Of a DNA stretch of 64,000 nucleotides, positions 38,641-50,469 are shown one piece after another. The stretch spans positions 7,814,501 through 7,878,500 of the forward strand of contig OY540822.1 in NCBI GenBank assembly GCA_961205875.1, given 5' to 3'. The translations under genes were made by a program, and so were the position numbers. The DNA comes from Sialis fuliginosa. Its lineage: Eukaryota > Arthropoda > Insecta > Megaloptera > Sialidae. The notes below the pieces were generated by a model, which did not search any database, was not told where the DNA came from, and worked only from the letters and a program-made list of their open reading frames with translations. Positions within the stretch are counted from its first letter, which is position 1, and each line of letters starts with the position of its first letter.

Positions 38641-38914
38641 CAGGGCCGTAAATACCACCGAGGATAGGGGGGCCCCGCAGTGTAAAAATTGGAGTAAGTA
38701 AGTAGATAGGAAAAATTGTGTAAGTTAGGAGAAAAAAAAGGTCTTCAATTATTACTAATTTTGAATTGAATGACATTTTTTTACTAATAAGGATTAGACT
38801 ACAGTTTGTTAGCTATGACCAAAAAAAAAGTCTTCAATTTTTCCTTTTGCATATTCTGGGGGCCCCTCGGTCACCTCTCTCCCCGGGCCCCCCGAGCTTC
38901 TAGTTACGGCGCTG
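38641..38914. mobile_element. hAT-type MITE family C, copy 1, with 8-base TSD
   Basis: The ends CAGGGCCGTAAATACC and GTTACGGCGCTG are flanked by an exact direct repeat TAGAAAAC (38633-38640 and 38915-38922). The interior carries GGGGGCCCCTCGG-like GC blocks. It lies in intron 2 of the R7BP-like gene. Confidence 0.85.
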
Positions 38915-39373
38915 TAGAAAACGTAATAATTTATTAATTAAAATAAAATTTTGTGGGTGTTTTTCACCTTTTTTAATACACACGAAAATCGTAGAAAAAC
39001 ATAAAACTATTTTTTTGATATAAGGTAATATTTAAGAAAGTATTGCGATATTTTTTAATAAACACTGCAGTATAGACGAACTGATAATCTGACAATGAGG
39101 CAATTATTATCAATTAAAATCAATACATTTTTCTTATTTCACATTCAATATACGTTTAATTAATTAATTTCAAAATTAATAAATTGAGTATTTTTTATGT
39201 TTTATTAAAATTAACATTATTATTTCAAATAAAATACCATTTTAAATTGAAAATCTGAACAAAAATAACCACGATATAAAACAAGTGAGAAATAAATATT
39301 TATATATCATCTACCACACGTCTTTTTAACAAATAATACTGCATAAATATATAACTAGTTATTTTTGATATAG

Positions 39374-39510
39374 AAATGAGACAGAAGGAGTACAAGACGA
39401 GAATTCACATCTTGTTCTACTTTTTGACGTCCTTCAACTTTTACTACGTGAACTAGCTAAATGTCACAAGCTGGTCAATGTTATACCAATGGATATGACA
39501 AGCTACTATG
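39374..39510 (+). CDS. RGS7BP: R7BP-like gene, coding exon 3
   Basis: The acceptor TTTTTGATATAG ends at 39373 and the donor ATG/GTACGT sits at 39510/39511. The first base completes the Arg codon begun in exon 2, then 45 codons follow and the last base is carried into exon 4 (phase 1). The protein reads Asn-Glu-Thr-Glu-Gly-Val-Gln-Asp-Glu, then a hydrophobic helix (Leu-Val-Leu-Leu-Phe-Asp-Val-Leu-Gln-Leu-Leu-Leu-Arg-Glu-Leu), then Met-Asp-Met-Thr-Ser-Tyr-Tyr. This fits the second helical block of R7BP-like proteins, which ends in a Met-Asp-containing loop. No other frame is open through the segment. A TIR transposon begins only about 100 bases downstream, in intron 3. Confidence 0.82.
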
Positions 39511-39613
39511 GTACGTATTATATCATTAAACAATACAGTATGTTACACAACAATCATATGTCGCAACTTCGCAGGACCTAAACGTCATTTTTCATGTCCT
39601 ACTTTTCATTATA

Positions 39614-40425
39614 CAGGGTGAGTCATATCATAGGATAAACCGTTTACGAGAAATATCGATGCAAAAGAAAGCATGCAGAATTTTACTTAATACGGATGCT
39701 TCTAATTACAAAAATAAATTAATATTCTTGTTCTATGATAAAAAATAAGACAAAAAAATAATATAAACATACCTCCAAAAATTCATCCTTACCAACAAAT
39801 AGCCATTTTAAGTATCGTTTTTTAGTTTTGTTAGTAAAGTACTTGCAACAGTAATAGAACTGGCTATAGGTCTAAGAGGACACGTATTAGGTGATATATG
39901 TACATGAACTTTTTTCCTTACTTTTAATCAAAGAACAGGAATATAAATTTATTTTGTGTAATTTGAAGCATCCGTATTAAGTAAAATTTTGCATGCTTTC
40001 TTTTGCATCGATATTGCTCGTAAACAGTTTATCCTATGATAAATGAACAAAGTATATTTTTGTGTATTTTGTGTCATACAGTCTTATTCAAATTTTTAAC
40101 TCAGGAAAAAATTGAAGAACAAAAAAATACTGAATAAGAATCGACGGGCCTCCTAGGCCCATACAACCCTGGCCAAATTACTATTATTTGATACTGGATA
40201 TCGATAACACTTACATATTAATACTAAACCCTGTATCAAATTTCATAACTATAGCACTATGGGTTCTCCAGATATTAAATAAAAACTAATTTTGGGTTAA
40301 ATCTTCGAAGGTCTGTAGCTCCCTCACGAAGAATTTCCGGACACATGTTCATATAAATTTTTTTGCTTAAAATATTTTTCTCAATCCACGGTTCAAGTTT
40401 GTTCCACCTGATATGACTCACCCTG
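39614..40425. mobile_element. TIR element between exons 3 and 4 of the R7BP-like gene
   Basis: The ends are CAGGGTGAGTCATATCA and its reverse complement (TGATATGACTCACCCTG), flanked by TA. A second, internal inverted pair about 75 bases long (around 39625-39735 and 39945-40045, with GCATGCTTTCTTTTGCATCG) suggests either long subterminal repeats or nesting. The minus-strand frame at 40275-40463 only spans the right end. The element fills most of the 1.0-kb intron. Confidence 0.75.
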
Positions 40426-40513
40426 TATAGAAGATAAAAATCTGATTTAAAAAATCCTAACACTATTCTATATGTAAGATATAATACTTATAAATTAAAT
40501 TGTTTTGTTTTAG

Positions 40514-40690
40514 AAAATCGAACGGGGCCTTCAAATTTGGGAAATGTAATTAGTCAAATTTTACTTTGTAAACAAATAACACCAGATTTCAACCGCGAGG
40601 AGTTATGCAGCATTGCAAAAGATTCCCGCGAAATAGCCTCGATTGTTGAAGAAATTCAAGGATTAATTCCAAAACAAGAGGCATATCTAG
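40514..40690 (+). CDS. RGS7BP: R7BP-like gene, coding exon 4
   Basis: The acceptor TTTGTTTTAG ends at 40513 and the donor CTAG/GTAAGG is at 40690/40691. Two bases complete a Glu codon from exon 3, 58 codons follow, and one base is left over (phase 1). The encoded stretch runs Asn-Arg-Thr-Gly-Pro-Ser-Asn-Leu, then a short Leu-rich helix with a Cys, then an acidic/basic helix (Ile-Ala-Lys-Asp-Ser-Arg-Glu-Ile) and Gln-Gly-Leu-Ile-Pro-Lys-Gln-Glu. It would supply the last helix of the syntaxin-like core before the anchor. The exon is a clear island of mixed codon use in AT-rich sequence and starts less than 100 bases from the end of a transposon at 40425. Confidence 0.82.
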
Positions 40691-41024
40691 GTAAGGTGTA
40701 ATGTAAGGTTAAATAGTTAGGATACTTGCTTATTCCATATTAATATATTAATTATAATTGATGGGGATATTGGCACACCTTAAACTAAACCATATAATCC
40801 CATTGTTTCACGAATACCATATAAAAGAATTTCATTTACATTTGCATACATTTTATTACAGAATAACAATTCATTCTTGTATAATAAAATATCAATTTTC
40901 CTTAATTCGGACCTGCTAAACTAATTCTAGGATTCTAACAGTCGGTTAAATAGTTTAATGACACTAAAATTCAATTATCCTAAATATAAAATTTTAGCTT
41001 TCTTTTCGTTTTTGAGTTACAGTG

Positions 41025-41150
41025 TCTACAGACAGACACACAGACATCAAGGTGAATAGCTAGAATGGATTCAAGGAAGATCAAAATGGATAGTTCCATT
41101 CAAATCTCGAATTCGAAAAATATCGGCTTAACAATACTATATGTATTTCT
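41025..41150 (+). repeat. Dispersed repeat F, copy 2, in intron 4
   Basis: CAGACAGACACACAGACATC, GCTAGAATGGATTCAAGGAA and ATATCGGCTTAACAATACT follow the same order as in copy 1. Confidence 0.6.
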
Positions 41151-43407
41151 TAGATATTGGCATATAAGTAAAAAAAAATTTTGTACAATTTGTACATTGA
41201 CAGAAATCTAGAACCTGAAATAATTTTATTATATATATTTTATTAACTACATATAAATAGATTTTCATAAATTGGGTATATCGCAAAATAAGCAAAAACT
41301 ATTGGCAATGACGTTTAAAAAATGATGTGTACAATTTTCTACTTCCCTGCACCTCCACCAAGTGCAATCAAATAGAACAATTTAATTTGTATCGATTCTA
41401 ATTACATCATATTGAAAAATCATGGTTCGTGAACTTTTTAAAACAGAAGAGGCAAGTATATCCTTCACAATAATTTAAAAAACATATTTTTCAAAATTAA
41501 GTTTATTTAAATTAATTTGATAAAAAGTTATAATTAAATGTATTTTTATTAAATGAAAAATACCCACAAGATAAAATTTTAAGCTAGAGTTAGACGTGTG
41601 ACCCAATAATATGTAAGATGTAATAGATGTAATAGTTTTTTTTTTTTTAATTTTGATTATTTACATTACGAAGAAGTTGTCTGAAAAGGTCACACTATTA
41701 TACAAGAAAAACATGATAATGAAAAATGATTATTAATTAACACTTAATTTACGTACATATGTAGGTAAAATAAAAAACAAAAATTTTCTTATAACCTTTT
41801 AAAAGCATTATAGATTTTGTAATTCATAAAAAGATAATTTTAAATGTTCTATTACAAAACATTTTCAATTGTTTCAAGAAAAACTATTAACCGTAAATTT
41901 TCAAGTCAGTGAAGTAGTTTTTATTTTTAAGGCAAGTTTTAGTTTTTCAGTTTACTCTTAATGAGGTTCATGTTAAAAAATAATTGAAGATATTTATTTC
42001 CATTTTTCGGTTTGCCGACCTCTGGTCTATAACATTATAAATATAAATCCACATCAATAAAAGTTATTTAAAACAGTTTTTATTATTATTAATATAGCTC
42101 ACTTCAAAATATAGAATAATAAAGTTTTCTTATTGTATAATGGTAGAAATGATTAGATTCACATTTTGAGGTGTAATAAAATATTTTATGGATTGAAGGA
42201 GGGACGGGGAGGGGCAAAATACTATTGGACGATATATTTATTGATTTGACGGAAAGGTTTTATTTCCGAAAAGATGACTATGGATTTATAAATAAACTAT
42301 ATATATACACGTTGTATATGTGACCGTATCTTTAAATCTCGTTTGGTATTATTGATCAACGTTTCAATGCAAATAACAGTGGGTTTTTGTAAATTAAATA
42401 TGTAATGTAATCAATACTAATATATAAATCTAATTTGATATTTTATTATACACAAATTATTTAAGATCCAAGAAAAAGTTCAAGCTATATAAAAATTAAA
42501 CTAGATCATGCCCATATTAAAGAAAATATACAATTTATATTTCCGAATAAAATGTATAAAGATGTAAATTTGATTCGAAAAAAGAAACGTCTATGGAACC
42601 GTGAAGATCTGCTTGTCATGGCCCTGAGAATGGGAGGGAGGACTCTTTTTTAATCGTCGACAACAAAATTTTTTAAATTTCTTAGCGGGTAAGGGCCTGC
42701 CGAAAATCCTGACCTGGAGGTCTGCGATAGGATATAGGGGCCATGCTGCTAATATAATACATCGTCAGAATTCTGACAGTACCCGCTAACTGCATGTATG
42801 CTTTTTTTACAGGATATCAAAATTACTGATTTAGTAGTATGGTTAGTATGGTTACGGTGCGCCTATAGAGATTTTTTAGGTGGAATAACATAAACAAATA
42901 TTTTTTTGTGGTAATCTGGCATTCTCAATGACGTTTTCCAAAAATGTCATTGTCAGAATGCTGGCGATATGTCTATAGGTAATGTATAATGTTTTTTGCA
43001 TTTTTGAAATTTTTATTTCAATAAGATGCATATAAAAATATTGATTGTTGTATTATTGTACTGAACAAATTTGTTTTAGGCCTGAAAATCCATATTGTAC
43101 TTTTTTTTCTTTAAAAAATTCCATTTTAAGACGATATATTTGATTCCTTATTTTTTAATAAGGAATCAATTTCGTACCATATATGTATAGATAATTCTCG
43201 TTTTATTATAAACTCCTTTTTCATTTTTATACAATTTTATTAGAAAATCATAATTTAAAATTTATCTTGGAACGTACTTGGTTTTATTTTTCTATACTTT
43301 TTAAATGTTTTTTTTTTTCAACAATTTTAATCAAAATCTAAATGTTTTTTTGCTATGCATGCGCCAAAAATTATATGTAAATGTCAAAAAAAAAGCATGT
43401 GTAATGC

Positions 43408-43533
43408 CGTGTTTAGACCAAAACGACAAAACAGCAACATGGTGTTTTTAAAACTCTTCGTATTTAAAAATGTATAGGGTTTATTGCTTTTTTGTCAAAA
43501 AACACCGTGTTGCTGTCTTTTTGGTCTAAACAT
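43408..43533. repeat. Small inverted-repeat element, copy 1, before exon 5
   Basis: CGTGTTTAGACCAAAACGAC at the left pairs with the inverse of CTTTTTGGTCTAAACATG at the right, with CAGCAACATGGTGTTTTT and its reverse inside. It lies about 240 bases upstream of exon 5 of the R7BP-like gene. Confidence 0.65.
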
Positions 43534-43770
43534 GACACAGCAAAATTCTGATAAGAATTTTTGGAAGTAAGATTCTTTGTAAGGGAACAGGGGCATTCGC
43601 AGAACAAAATTTTAATGGGGGCAAAATTTATTAAATTGAAAAAATACCTTCATTCGCAAAATAATTACACTGAAATTGGAAATTCATGCTAAATACATAT
43701 TTCTTGGACACCGGTTTAGGAAACGCTGATTAAGAGTGTAACTAAAGTATTCATTATATTTCTGTTTTAG

Positions 43771-43886
43771 AGCGGAACGCTGCTTTAGGAAGTGATAATT
43801 TCGATTGGGCCAAAAGAAGAAAACATGCATTTTTTTACAAGAACATGAATTTTCTTTGCTGTTTAAAGAAGCCGAAATACTTATAG
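43771..43886 (+). CDS. RGS7BP: R7BP-like gene, terminal coding exon with lipid-anchor tail
   Basis: The acceptor TTCTGTTTTAG ends at 43770. Two bases finish the Glu codon from exon 4, and 38 codons including the stop TAG (43884-43886) follow. The tail contains Trp-Ala-Lys-Arg-Arg-Lys-His and then Asn-Phe-Leu-Cys-Cys-Leu-Lys-Lys-Pro-Lys-Tyr-Leu at the very C-terminus. A paired cysteine flanked by basic and hydrophobic residues is the known membrane-anchoring design of R7BP, where palmitoylation of C-terminal cysteines puts the protein at the plasma membrane and its loss sends it to the nucleus. The Lys-Arg-Arg-Lys cluster could act in that nuclear routing. A phase match plus this ending makes the assignment persuasive despite the exon's small size. 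Confidence 0.82.
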
Positions 43887-44020
43887 ATGACATCTGAAGT
43901 CAAGAAAAATTATTTTAGTAAATACGACATTACACAGTTAATTTATTTTTAATTTACTGTCTCATAATACAATTTACTTGTTAGATTATTGCTCAAAAGT
44001 ATATAACTAGGGTGTCGATA

Positions 44021-44026
44021 AATAAA
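44021..44026 (+). terminator. Candidate polyadenylation signal of the R7BP-like gene
   Basis: An AATAAA lies 135 bases after the stop codon. In such AT-rich DNA the hexamer is common, so this is only the nearest candidate, and longer 3' ends are possible. Confidence 0.25.
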
Positions 44027-44029
44027 TTG

Positions 44030-47000
44030 GATTATAAAGTAATTAAATACAAATGCAAAAATGTAAAACCTATAGGTTTTACGAAATATCAGATAATTAA
44101 TAAAATAATTGGGGAATGTACTAACAGCACATGTTCATAGTATTCAATAATTTAATATTACTTTTACTCGAATTATAAATAATTTTGTGATCAATTTAAT
44201 TCAGGTTATTATGAAGATTACAGGGTTTGGTAAAATACATATATCTACTTTTGCTTTCAGCATGATAAAAAAAGTATATCAAATTTGATGTAAACATATA
44301 AAATATACATTTAAATGTTATTGTGTTCCCTTTCTAATAAATGTAGGCACTATAATAAAAGTCTTCCCTCTTTATTCAACATATAACTTAACTCTTCTTG
44401 ATCTTCCAAAAGTATTTTCTATATATGTGAACTATACATTGACTATTTAAAATTAAATATAATAAAAATTCGAATTTGGTATACTTTCATGATTATTCAA
44501 TCAAATTTCAATGGACTTAAAATGTTGTATGTATTACTTACATATAGTCGTATATAATACCAAAATTATACTTTAATTCTGTAGAACTAATAATAACAAT
44601 GTTTTCAATGTACTTACAATATATCAAAAATAATTTCACGTATTTATTCGGTGTTAGGTGTACATATGGTTATAGTTTAATAAGTATTCAAATGAACAAT
44701 AAACTATTACATTTACACTTTAAATAACTTATAATTATAAATTTAGATAATTCATTTAGTCTTAAAAGTTTTCCGCCGAAAAAATATGTCGCAGTCTTAT
44801 AATACGGTGAAATTACTTTTGGGACAGATTGTATACATTGCACATGATGTGAAAAGTATTTATTTAATAACAATTATTAGGTTACTAAAGTACGGTATGT
44901 AATTAATTAAGTTTTTAAAACAAAAAAAACTTTATAATATGATATTTTAAAACGTTCAACAATGTTTAATATACCTATACATTAATATAATTCTTATGGT
45001 AGAGACTGTCTTTTATTACAAATAGTGATATTAGATATTAGAAAACATAGGACACAATACGGAATAGGAACCTAGGTAAAACGTACATTTATTTTTAAAA
45101 ATATTTTAAAAAATATTCTGTGCCATAATATTCTGTTTGTATATACCTAAAATATACACAAATATTAACAATTCCCAATTTAATATATATAATTAATTAA
45201 ATATGTTATATACATTTTCAACATTAGTCAAGATTCTGATGATGAAATCGAATCTATTGCCCAAATTGCTTTATCACATAGGATTTTCAAGAGAACATAA
45301 TTTTTTTTTTTTTATGTTAAGATAGCCAGTTTTAAATTAAGATATCTCGAAAATCTAACGTGATGGAGCAATTTGAAGAACAGATTCGGTTTCAGCATGC
45401 TATAAAAACCTATTGGGACTATTTTTGTAGGGGATTTTCATGACGTCAAAAAACTAACGTTATTCGATAAAAAATATTTTTTTTTGCATCACATAAAACA
45501 TTTAAATTTGGGTAATATATTTATATTTAATCAGAAAATAAATTTACTAATTATTGAATAGAAAATAGAATAAGACGCATGATTATAATAATTATAATAT
45601 AATAATAATAAATTTCACCAAATAATATTAATATATTGTAACATAATTTGATAGTATATTTACATACAATATAATTGGATAAAAAATGACATACCTAAAC
45701 ACATTACCAGTGGTGGATTTTAAAGCCATTATATTTTAAAGGTAACATAAAAATAATCCTTAATACTCCACTATCGCCTACACAAATGTTTGAATTACGA
45801 CCATTCATATTTTCATTCGTTTAATTTTTTATTTATTTTTTTTAAGTTAATTATTTAGTGACAAAAAGGTCCCATGAGATGTAATTAGTACTAATTAGCA
45901 TCTCTTAGATAATATTAAATATTTCAAGTTTAAGTTTTATTTGATATTTGTATTATTATCTTAATTTAAAACAATATTTAAAAAATATAACATTCAAAAT
46001 AAACAGAAATTATTATAGTTGAAATATTGTGTATATATATATATGTATATTAGAAAATAGACAGTCAATTATTTTAGAAAATAATTGTAAAATGATTTGT
46101 GAATTTTTAGATATACAAAATGTTCATTTAATCTATACACCATTGATACAATTAGCTTTTTTGCTTAAGGATGTATGGCAGGTATCTAATTTCAACGAGA
46201 AATAGTTGAAATTTGGAGAAGTTACTCCTTTATAAATCTTAAGTATCCACACAAAATTTCAAAAAGTTTTACAACATAGTTTGAAAGTTATTATTTTACG
46301 GTTAAAGTCCAATAAAACACATGGTTCAAGAATCGAGAAAAATCTGAAATTTTCACAACACGTCACTTACATATTTAGCAACAAGTTTCATAAAAAAAAT
46401 TATACGCATACAGAACTAAATTGTGAGAAAAAATAATTATTGCTGAAAAATATTTAAAAAAAAATATGGAGTACTGAAATGTAATGATTTGTTTTTATTA
46501 CATATTTTTTCATATATGTATGTAAGCATATGAAGTACTAATATTATTATTTTCATTACATTTGTATGTTCCACATATGTTCTAAATAGTGTTATTTGGG
46601 CATTTCTCTACAAACACGGTCACTTTCACACGAAAAATGTCCCGATGATATTTTTGCTTGATTGATGCAATTTAATGCTTTATATTCAAGATAAAAGTTA
46701 GACAAATACCGTCCATCATGGAACCCGAAGCAATTTTCAGTATTATACGATATAATCCGAATTTAAAAAAAAACGACACAGGATACTGTTGCCTGTAACA
46801 GGGGACTGTTTTTACAAAGAAAAACTAAGTTTTATTATCAAATAATCAACTTTTAATAGTAATTTTTAATTAAAATTGACAGGATTATCACATGTTGAAT
46901 CACAAAATTCTTAATTTCTATTATATATATAAACATATAGAGGTAGATACGCATATAGTTATCACTTATCACTTAACGTTTATTTGTCCTTTGTAACGTA

Positions 47001-47985
47001 TTGTTTAAAAGTTTTACTATGAGTATTCATTGGATTTAATACTACTTAAACATGAATAAACCTCTGTAATACATATTTAAGCTACTATAACAGCGATTCT
47101 TAAACTAGGGTTCATCGTTGTGTACCCAAGCGTACTCTTTCGCCCAAAGCTCGTTTAACACTGATCAAAATCGCGTCAGGGTACTTTTGGCGGTAAAAGA
47201 GCTAACTTTAGGTCATTGGCGTTTCGTTATAAGCACTAACATGTCCGTATTTGCTGTAGACGATGTGGCACGTAATTAAAAATTTAGACAGAGAGACTGT
47301 TTATAAAATTTTGGGACAAACTTTAGATTTAATTTTAATATTTAAAATATATTTTAATTAAGTTTTTATGAAGAACTAATAATTTATCGTTTAATATTGA
47401 TCAAAAATAGTATTGTAGTTAATGAATTCTATAACAACTGTTTTGGTTTTGTGAAACTCCGGGGGATTGTTTTTGGACATTCAAAATACATTTTTAATAC
47501 AAACATAGTTCTTTTAAATCAGATATTTCATGTCGTGCAGACAGATTAAGTTGTTATCTATCAAAATTAATTGAAATATAAATATTTATTCGTGTATTTT
47601 ATTAAATTTAGCCCCGGGACAGCGAGTTGCCCACTTTGTTGAGAAACACCCATTTAAAAATATTTTAATTTATGTCATTTATAACAATAAAATACTTCTT
47701 TTGTTTTTATATCTGACAGATGAATTCAGAATAAAATTTTTTCGTATTATCAACACAAATATTAATTTTTTGGTTAAAATTCTAAAATAACAGTCAATAA
47801 TGGGAAATAAGGTTTTAAACAAAAGTATTTTTATAGTTTATGTAGTATTTAAACCAATTTGACTTTCTTATAAGCATTTAAAGTGAATAATTCATAATTT
47901 GATTTTGATCGTTCATTGAATGGATAAAAAAAACATCTCTGGAAGTACAAATCGTAAAAACTTGGAATAATATTAAAATTATATT
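44030..47985. other. AT-rich stretch between the two genes, little recognised
   Basis: One short acidic frame at about 45220-45300 reads Ser-Gln-Asp-Ser-Asp-Asp-Glu-Ile-Glu and then stops; it could be a transposon scrap or chance. No gene is supported. Confidence 0.4.
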
Positions 47986-47993
47986 GTCTAGTA

Positions 47994-48490
47994 CAGTGGT
48001 CTCCAACTTTTTTGTACCTAAGAGCACATTCTAGAATACCGGTCGGGCACCATTTATTTTTTTTCAAGGTAATTTTACAATTGGAAATAGTTAATTATTA
48101 TATCAAAACATTTTTTTTCCAAAAATATAGTTTTAACATATAAAAATTATTGTTTGTATCTAAATTAAATAATTACTAAAACAGTACATACAAAAATTTA
48201 TATAGTAAAAAAGTTTCATAATTTTTTTATTTCACCAAAAGTTTTCACTGCAAAACTTTTCAAATTTTTTAAAAAGTTTTTGCCATACGTTGGTTTGGTA
48301 CATGTATACACAAATTTGAAAAAGTAACAATATATTTTTTAAATTAATCTTGAAAATTGATTTACTGTGATTGAGAATACACAAGTATACAAATACAATA
48401 CATATTTTCACAGAAGAAATATTGCTAAAATGATATAATATATTTTTCAAAATAGTTACTAAATACGGGGCATAAAGTTGGGGACGACTG
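47994..48490. mobile_element. hAT-type MITE with exact 8-base TSD
   Basis: The ends CAGTGGTCTCCAACTTTTTT and AAAGTTGGGGACGACTG are flanked by GTCTAGTA on both sides (47986-47993, 48491-48498). The element is 497 bases, and the two minus-strand frames within it (from 48067 and 48450) show no known domain. Confidence 0.88.
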
Positions 48491-50165
48491 GTCTAGTATA
48501 ATCAATCGTTTAATATTCGTAGTTACTTTGTACTTAGAGAAAAGGCAGTAAGAAGCAAACTGTATAAAAATAAATGGTGTAGAAATTATCTGGACATTCT
48601 GTATTTAGGATAATGCACATTTTCAACACTTCTCTCACGTGGACCAGTTTGTGATTTGTGAGAATATCGTAATTTTTGGGTCCAAATGTTACATGCACGA
48701 TTTGCCTGAATGTGGAGACGAATAGAATGAAATTATTTGAAATTATATGTTCAAACACAGTTTATATTTATTTAATATTTATAATCAACTGTATATCTCG
48801 ATAAATTTATATGGGAAGGACTTTAAATTAAAAGGTTATTTTGATTAACATAGATAAAAATTTTAGTTTCACTACTTCTATGGATTCGGACAAAATTGTT
48901 TTACTTTTCAATTGTATTCAATAGGGCAATTGCTCCAACAATGGGAAGAGTTTTGTTTTATGGCCATAAATTTGATAAATGATAAGATAATTTAATGCTT
49001 GATACGCTATTCGAAAGAGCATATCAATATCTAACTTTTGCCGGACAAAGATATGCCATATCTTGCGAAATAAAAAAGTTATCATCAATTTTCTGAGGAG
49101 TTTGAAATTGGATTTTTTTTTTCCAACAGTGGGATACGGCCTAAAACCTAATAAAAACTGTTATAAAAGCGGAAAAATTAAGAAAACACATTGAGTTATG
49201 AAAAATTATTCAATATTATTGGTTTATTCAACAATTTCATCTGATTTTACATCTAAATTAGAGTCACAATGAACACAAGTGTAGAAACTATTACGCACAG
49301 AAAACACAGAAAATTTAGCTAAAAAAACATTCAAAATCATTTATATGTATTCCAATGGCAATTTTCAATAATAAAAATGACGTTTCAATACTTTACGAGA
49401 AAAAAAAAGTGCGTTTCCCACTGTTGGAAAAGGACGCCATTTTGAAATTTCCAAAAAATATAAATTCCATTTACTATTTTCACAAATCATTTTAATTACA
49501 ATGAAAAAATATAAAAAGGGAATCGAACGCTGTATAAACCTTTATTTTTCGATTAAAAAATCTTGAAAAAATTTTTAGAAAAATTTTTTTACGCTACGTT
49601 TGGCACAACTCAACTAACCAGAAAGAGAAAGAGCAATTCACGTTGCCTGTCAAAGTCAAAAGTTTGGTGTTAACCCTCAACAGAAAAAAAATCGCCATTT
49701 CCCTACTTAATAACAAAATACTGAAATATTTTTTAGTCAATTTTACCTTTCATTAGAAAAACTTAATATTGATTTTTTTAAATAGATTTCTGTAAGCATA
49801 TCACATAAAATAATTTAAGTGTGTTATCTTATTTTAATTTAAAGTTTTACCTATATTATATTATCATAAAAAAGATATGACCTTAAATCTGAAGGAAACA
49901 TAGTTTCAGTACTGCTTGTATAGGTAAATTAATACATAAATCTTTTATTTGATTTTTAAACTGGAAACTTTCAAAAGTTATAATTATAATCGTCTCTACA
50001 AAGTCTAGTTGTCTCAATAGAGAAGGTCCATTTCATTTAGTTTGTCTATTTAAAGTGTATTTATAAGGTTTTTAAATGGGATTTGCTTATACTTGAACTA
50101 AAACAGTGTTGACATTTCATTATTCTAATGTGTCATACTTTTGCCGAGACCCATTTAAGGATATA

Positions 50166-50469
50166 TAAAGACAGGTAGTCTCAATAGCGCCTTGACCAAT
50201 CAACGTTTACGCGGAAATTACGTCATCACGGAAATATATTCAAATGTTATGAATGTATAATTAGTACAGTAAAAATAGATTTTTCAAACACAATTTATAT
50301 CTACATTAAGTACTTATGACGATGAAATCATTTATTTTGATAAGGATTAATGTTTTGCAGGTCATAAGTTCACGTAAACAGAACCCAAATTTGAATATAT
50401 TACCGTGGTGACGTAATTTCCCCGCAAATGCTGATTGGTCAATGGACTATCAAGATAACCTTGTCTTTA
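50166..50469. mobile_element. MITE with about 65-base TIRs
   Basis: TAAAGACAGGTAGTCTCAAT at the left pairs with ATCAAGATAACCTTGTCTTTA at the right. The inner TIR blocks TTGACCAATCAACG and GAAATTACGTCATCACGG have inverted partners. The interior (about 50280-50390) matches 56277-56385 in reverse. Confidence 0.75.

Larger units (their letters stand above)
21656..43886 (+). other. RGS7BP: Gene model: R7BP/R9AP-like RGS7-binding protein, five coding exons
   Basis: Five plus-strand exons (21656-21718, 26577-26743, 39374-39510, 40514-40690, 43771-43886) join to 660 bases, that is 219 residues and a stop. Every junction has GT/AG borders and the reading phase carries through all four introns (phases 0, 2, 1, 1), which is strong internal support. 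The protein is all-helical in character and hydrophilic, and ends in a basic stretch with paired cysteines. Known members of this family are syntaxin-like adaptors of about 235-257 residues that bind the DEP/DHEX region of R7-type RGS proteins and hold the RGS-Gbeta5 complex at the plasma membrane by palmitoylation, speeding G-protein signal shut-off in neurons. The family call rests on remembered pattern similarity (the Ile-Ala-Leu-Phe-Arg-Asp region, the second helix block and the Cys-rich tail). Exon 1 is the least certain part. Introns are about 4.9, 12.6, 1.0 and 3.1 kb and packed with repeats. Confidence 0.72.

Noticed and set aside
42580-42740. GC-richer stretch considered as exon or rRNA fragment
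   Set aside because: All frames have early stops and I could not match it to any conserved rRNA segment.
45220-45300. Acidic short frame (Asp-Ser-Asp-Asp-Glu-Ile-Glu)
   Set aside because: It is short, has no clear splice acceptor in phase with anything nearby and no family match; it may be a transposon scrap.
48232-48758. Minus-strand frames of 72-74 codons around 48.2-48.8 kb
   Set aside because: The first lies inside a hAT-type MITE; the second shows no domain and no splice context.
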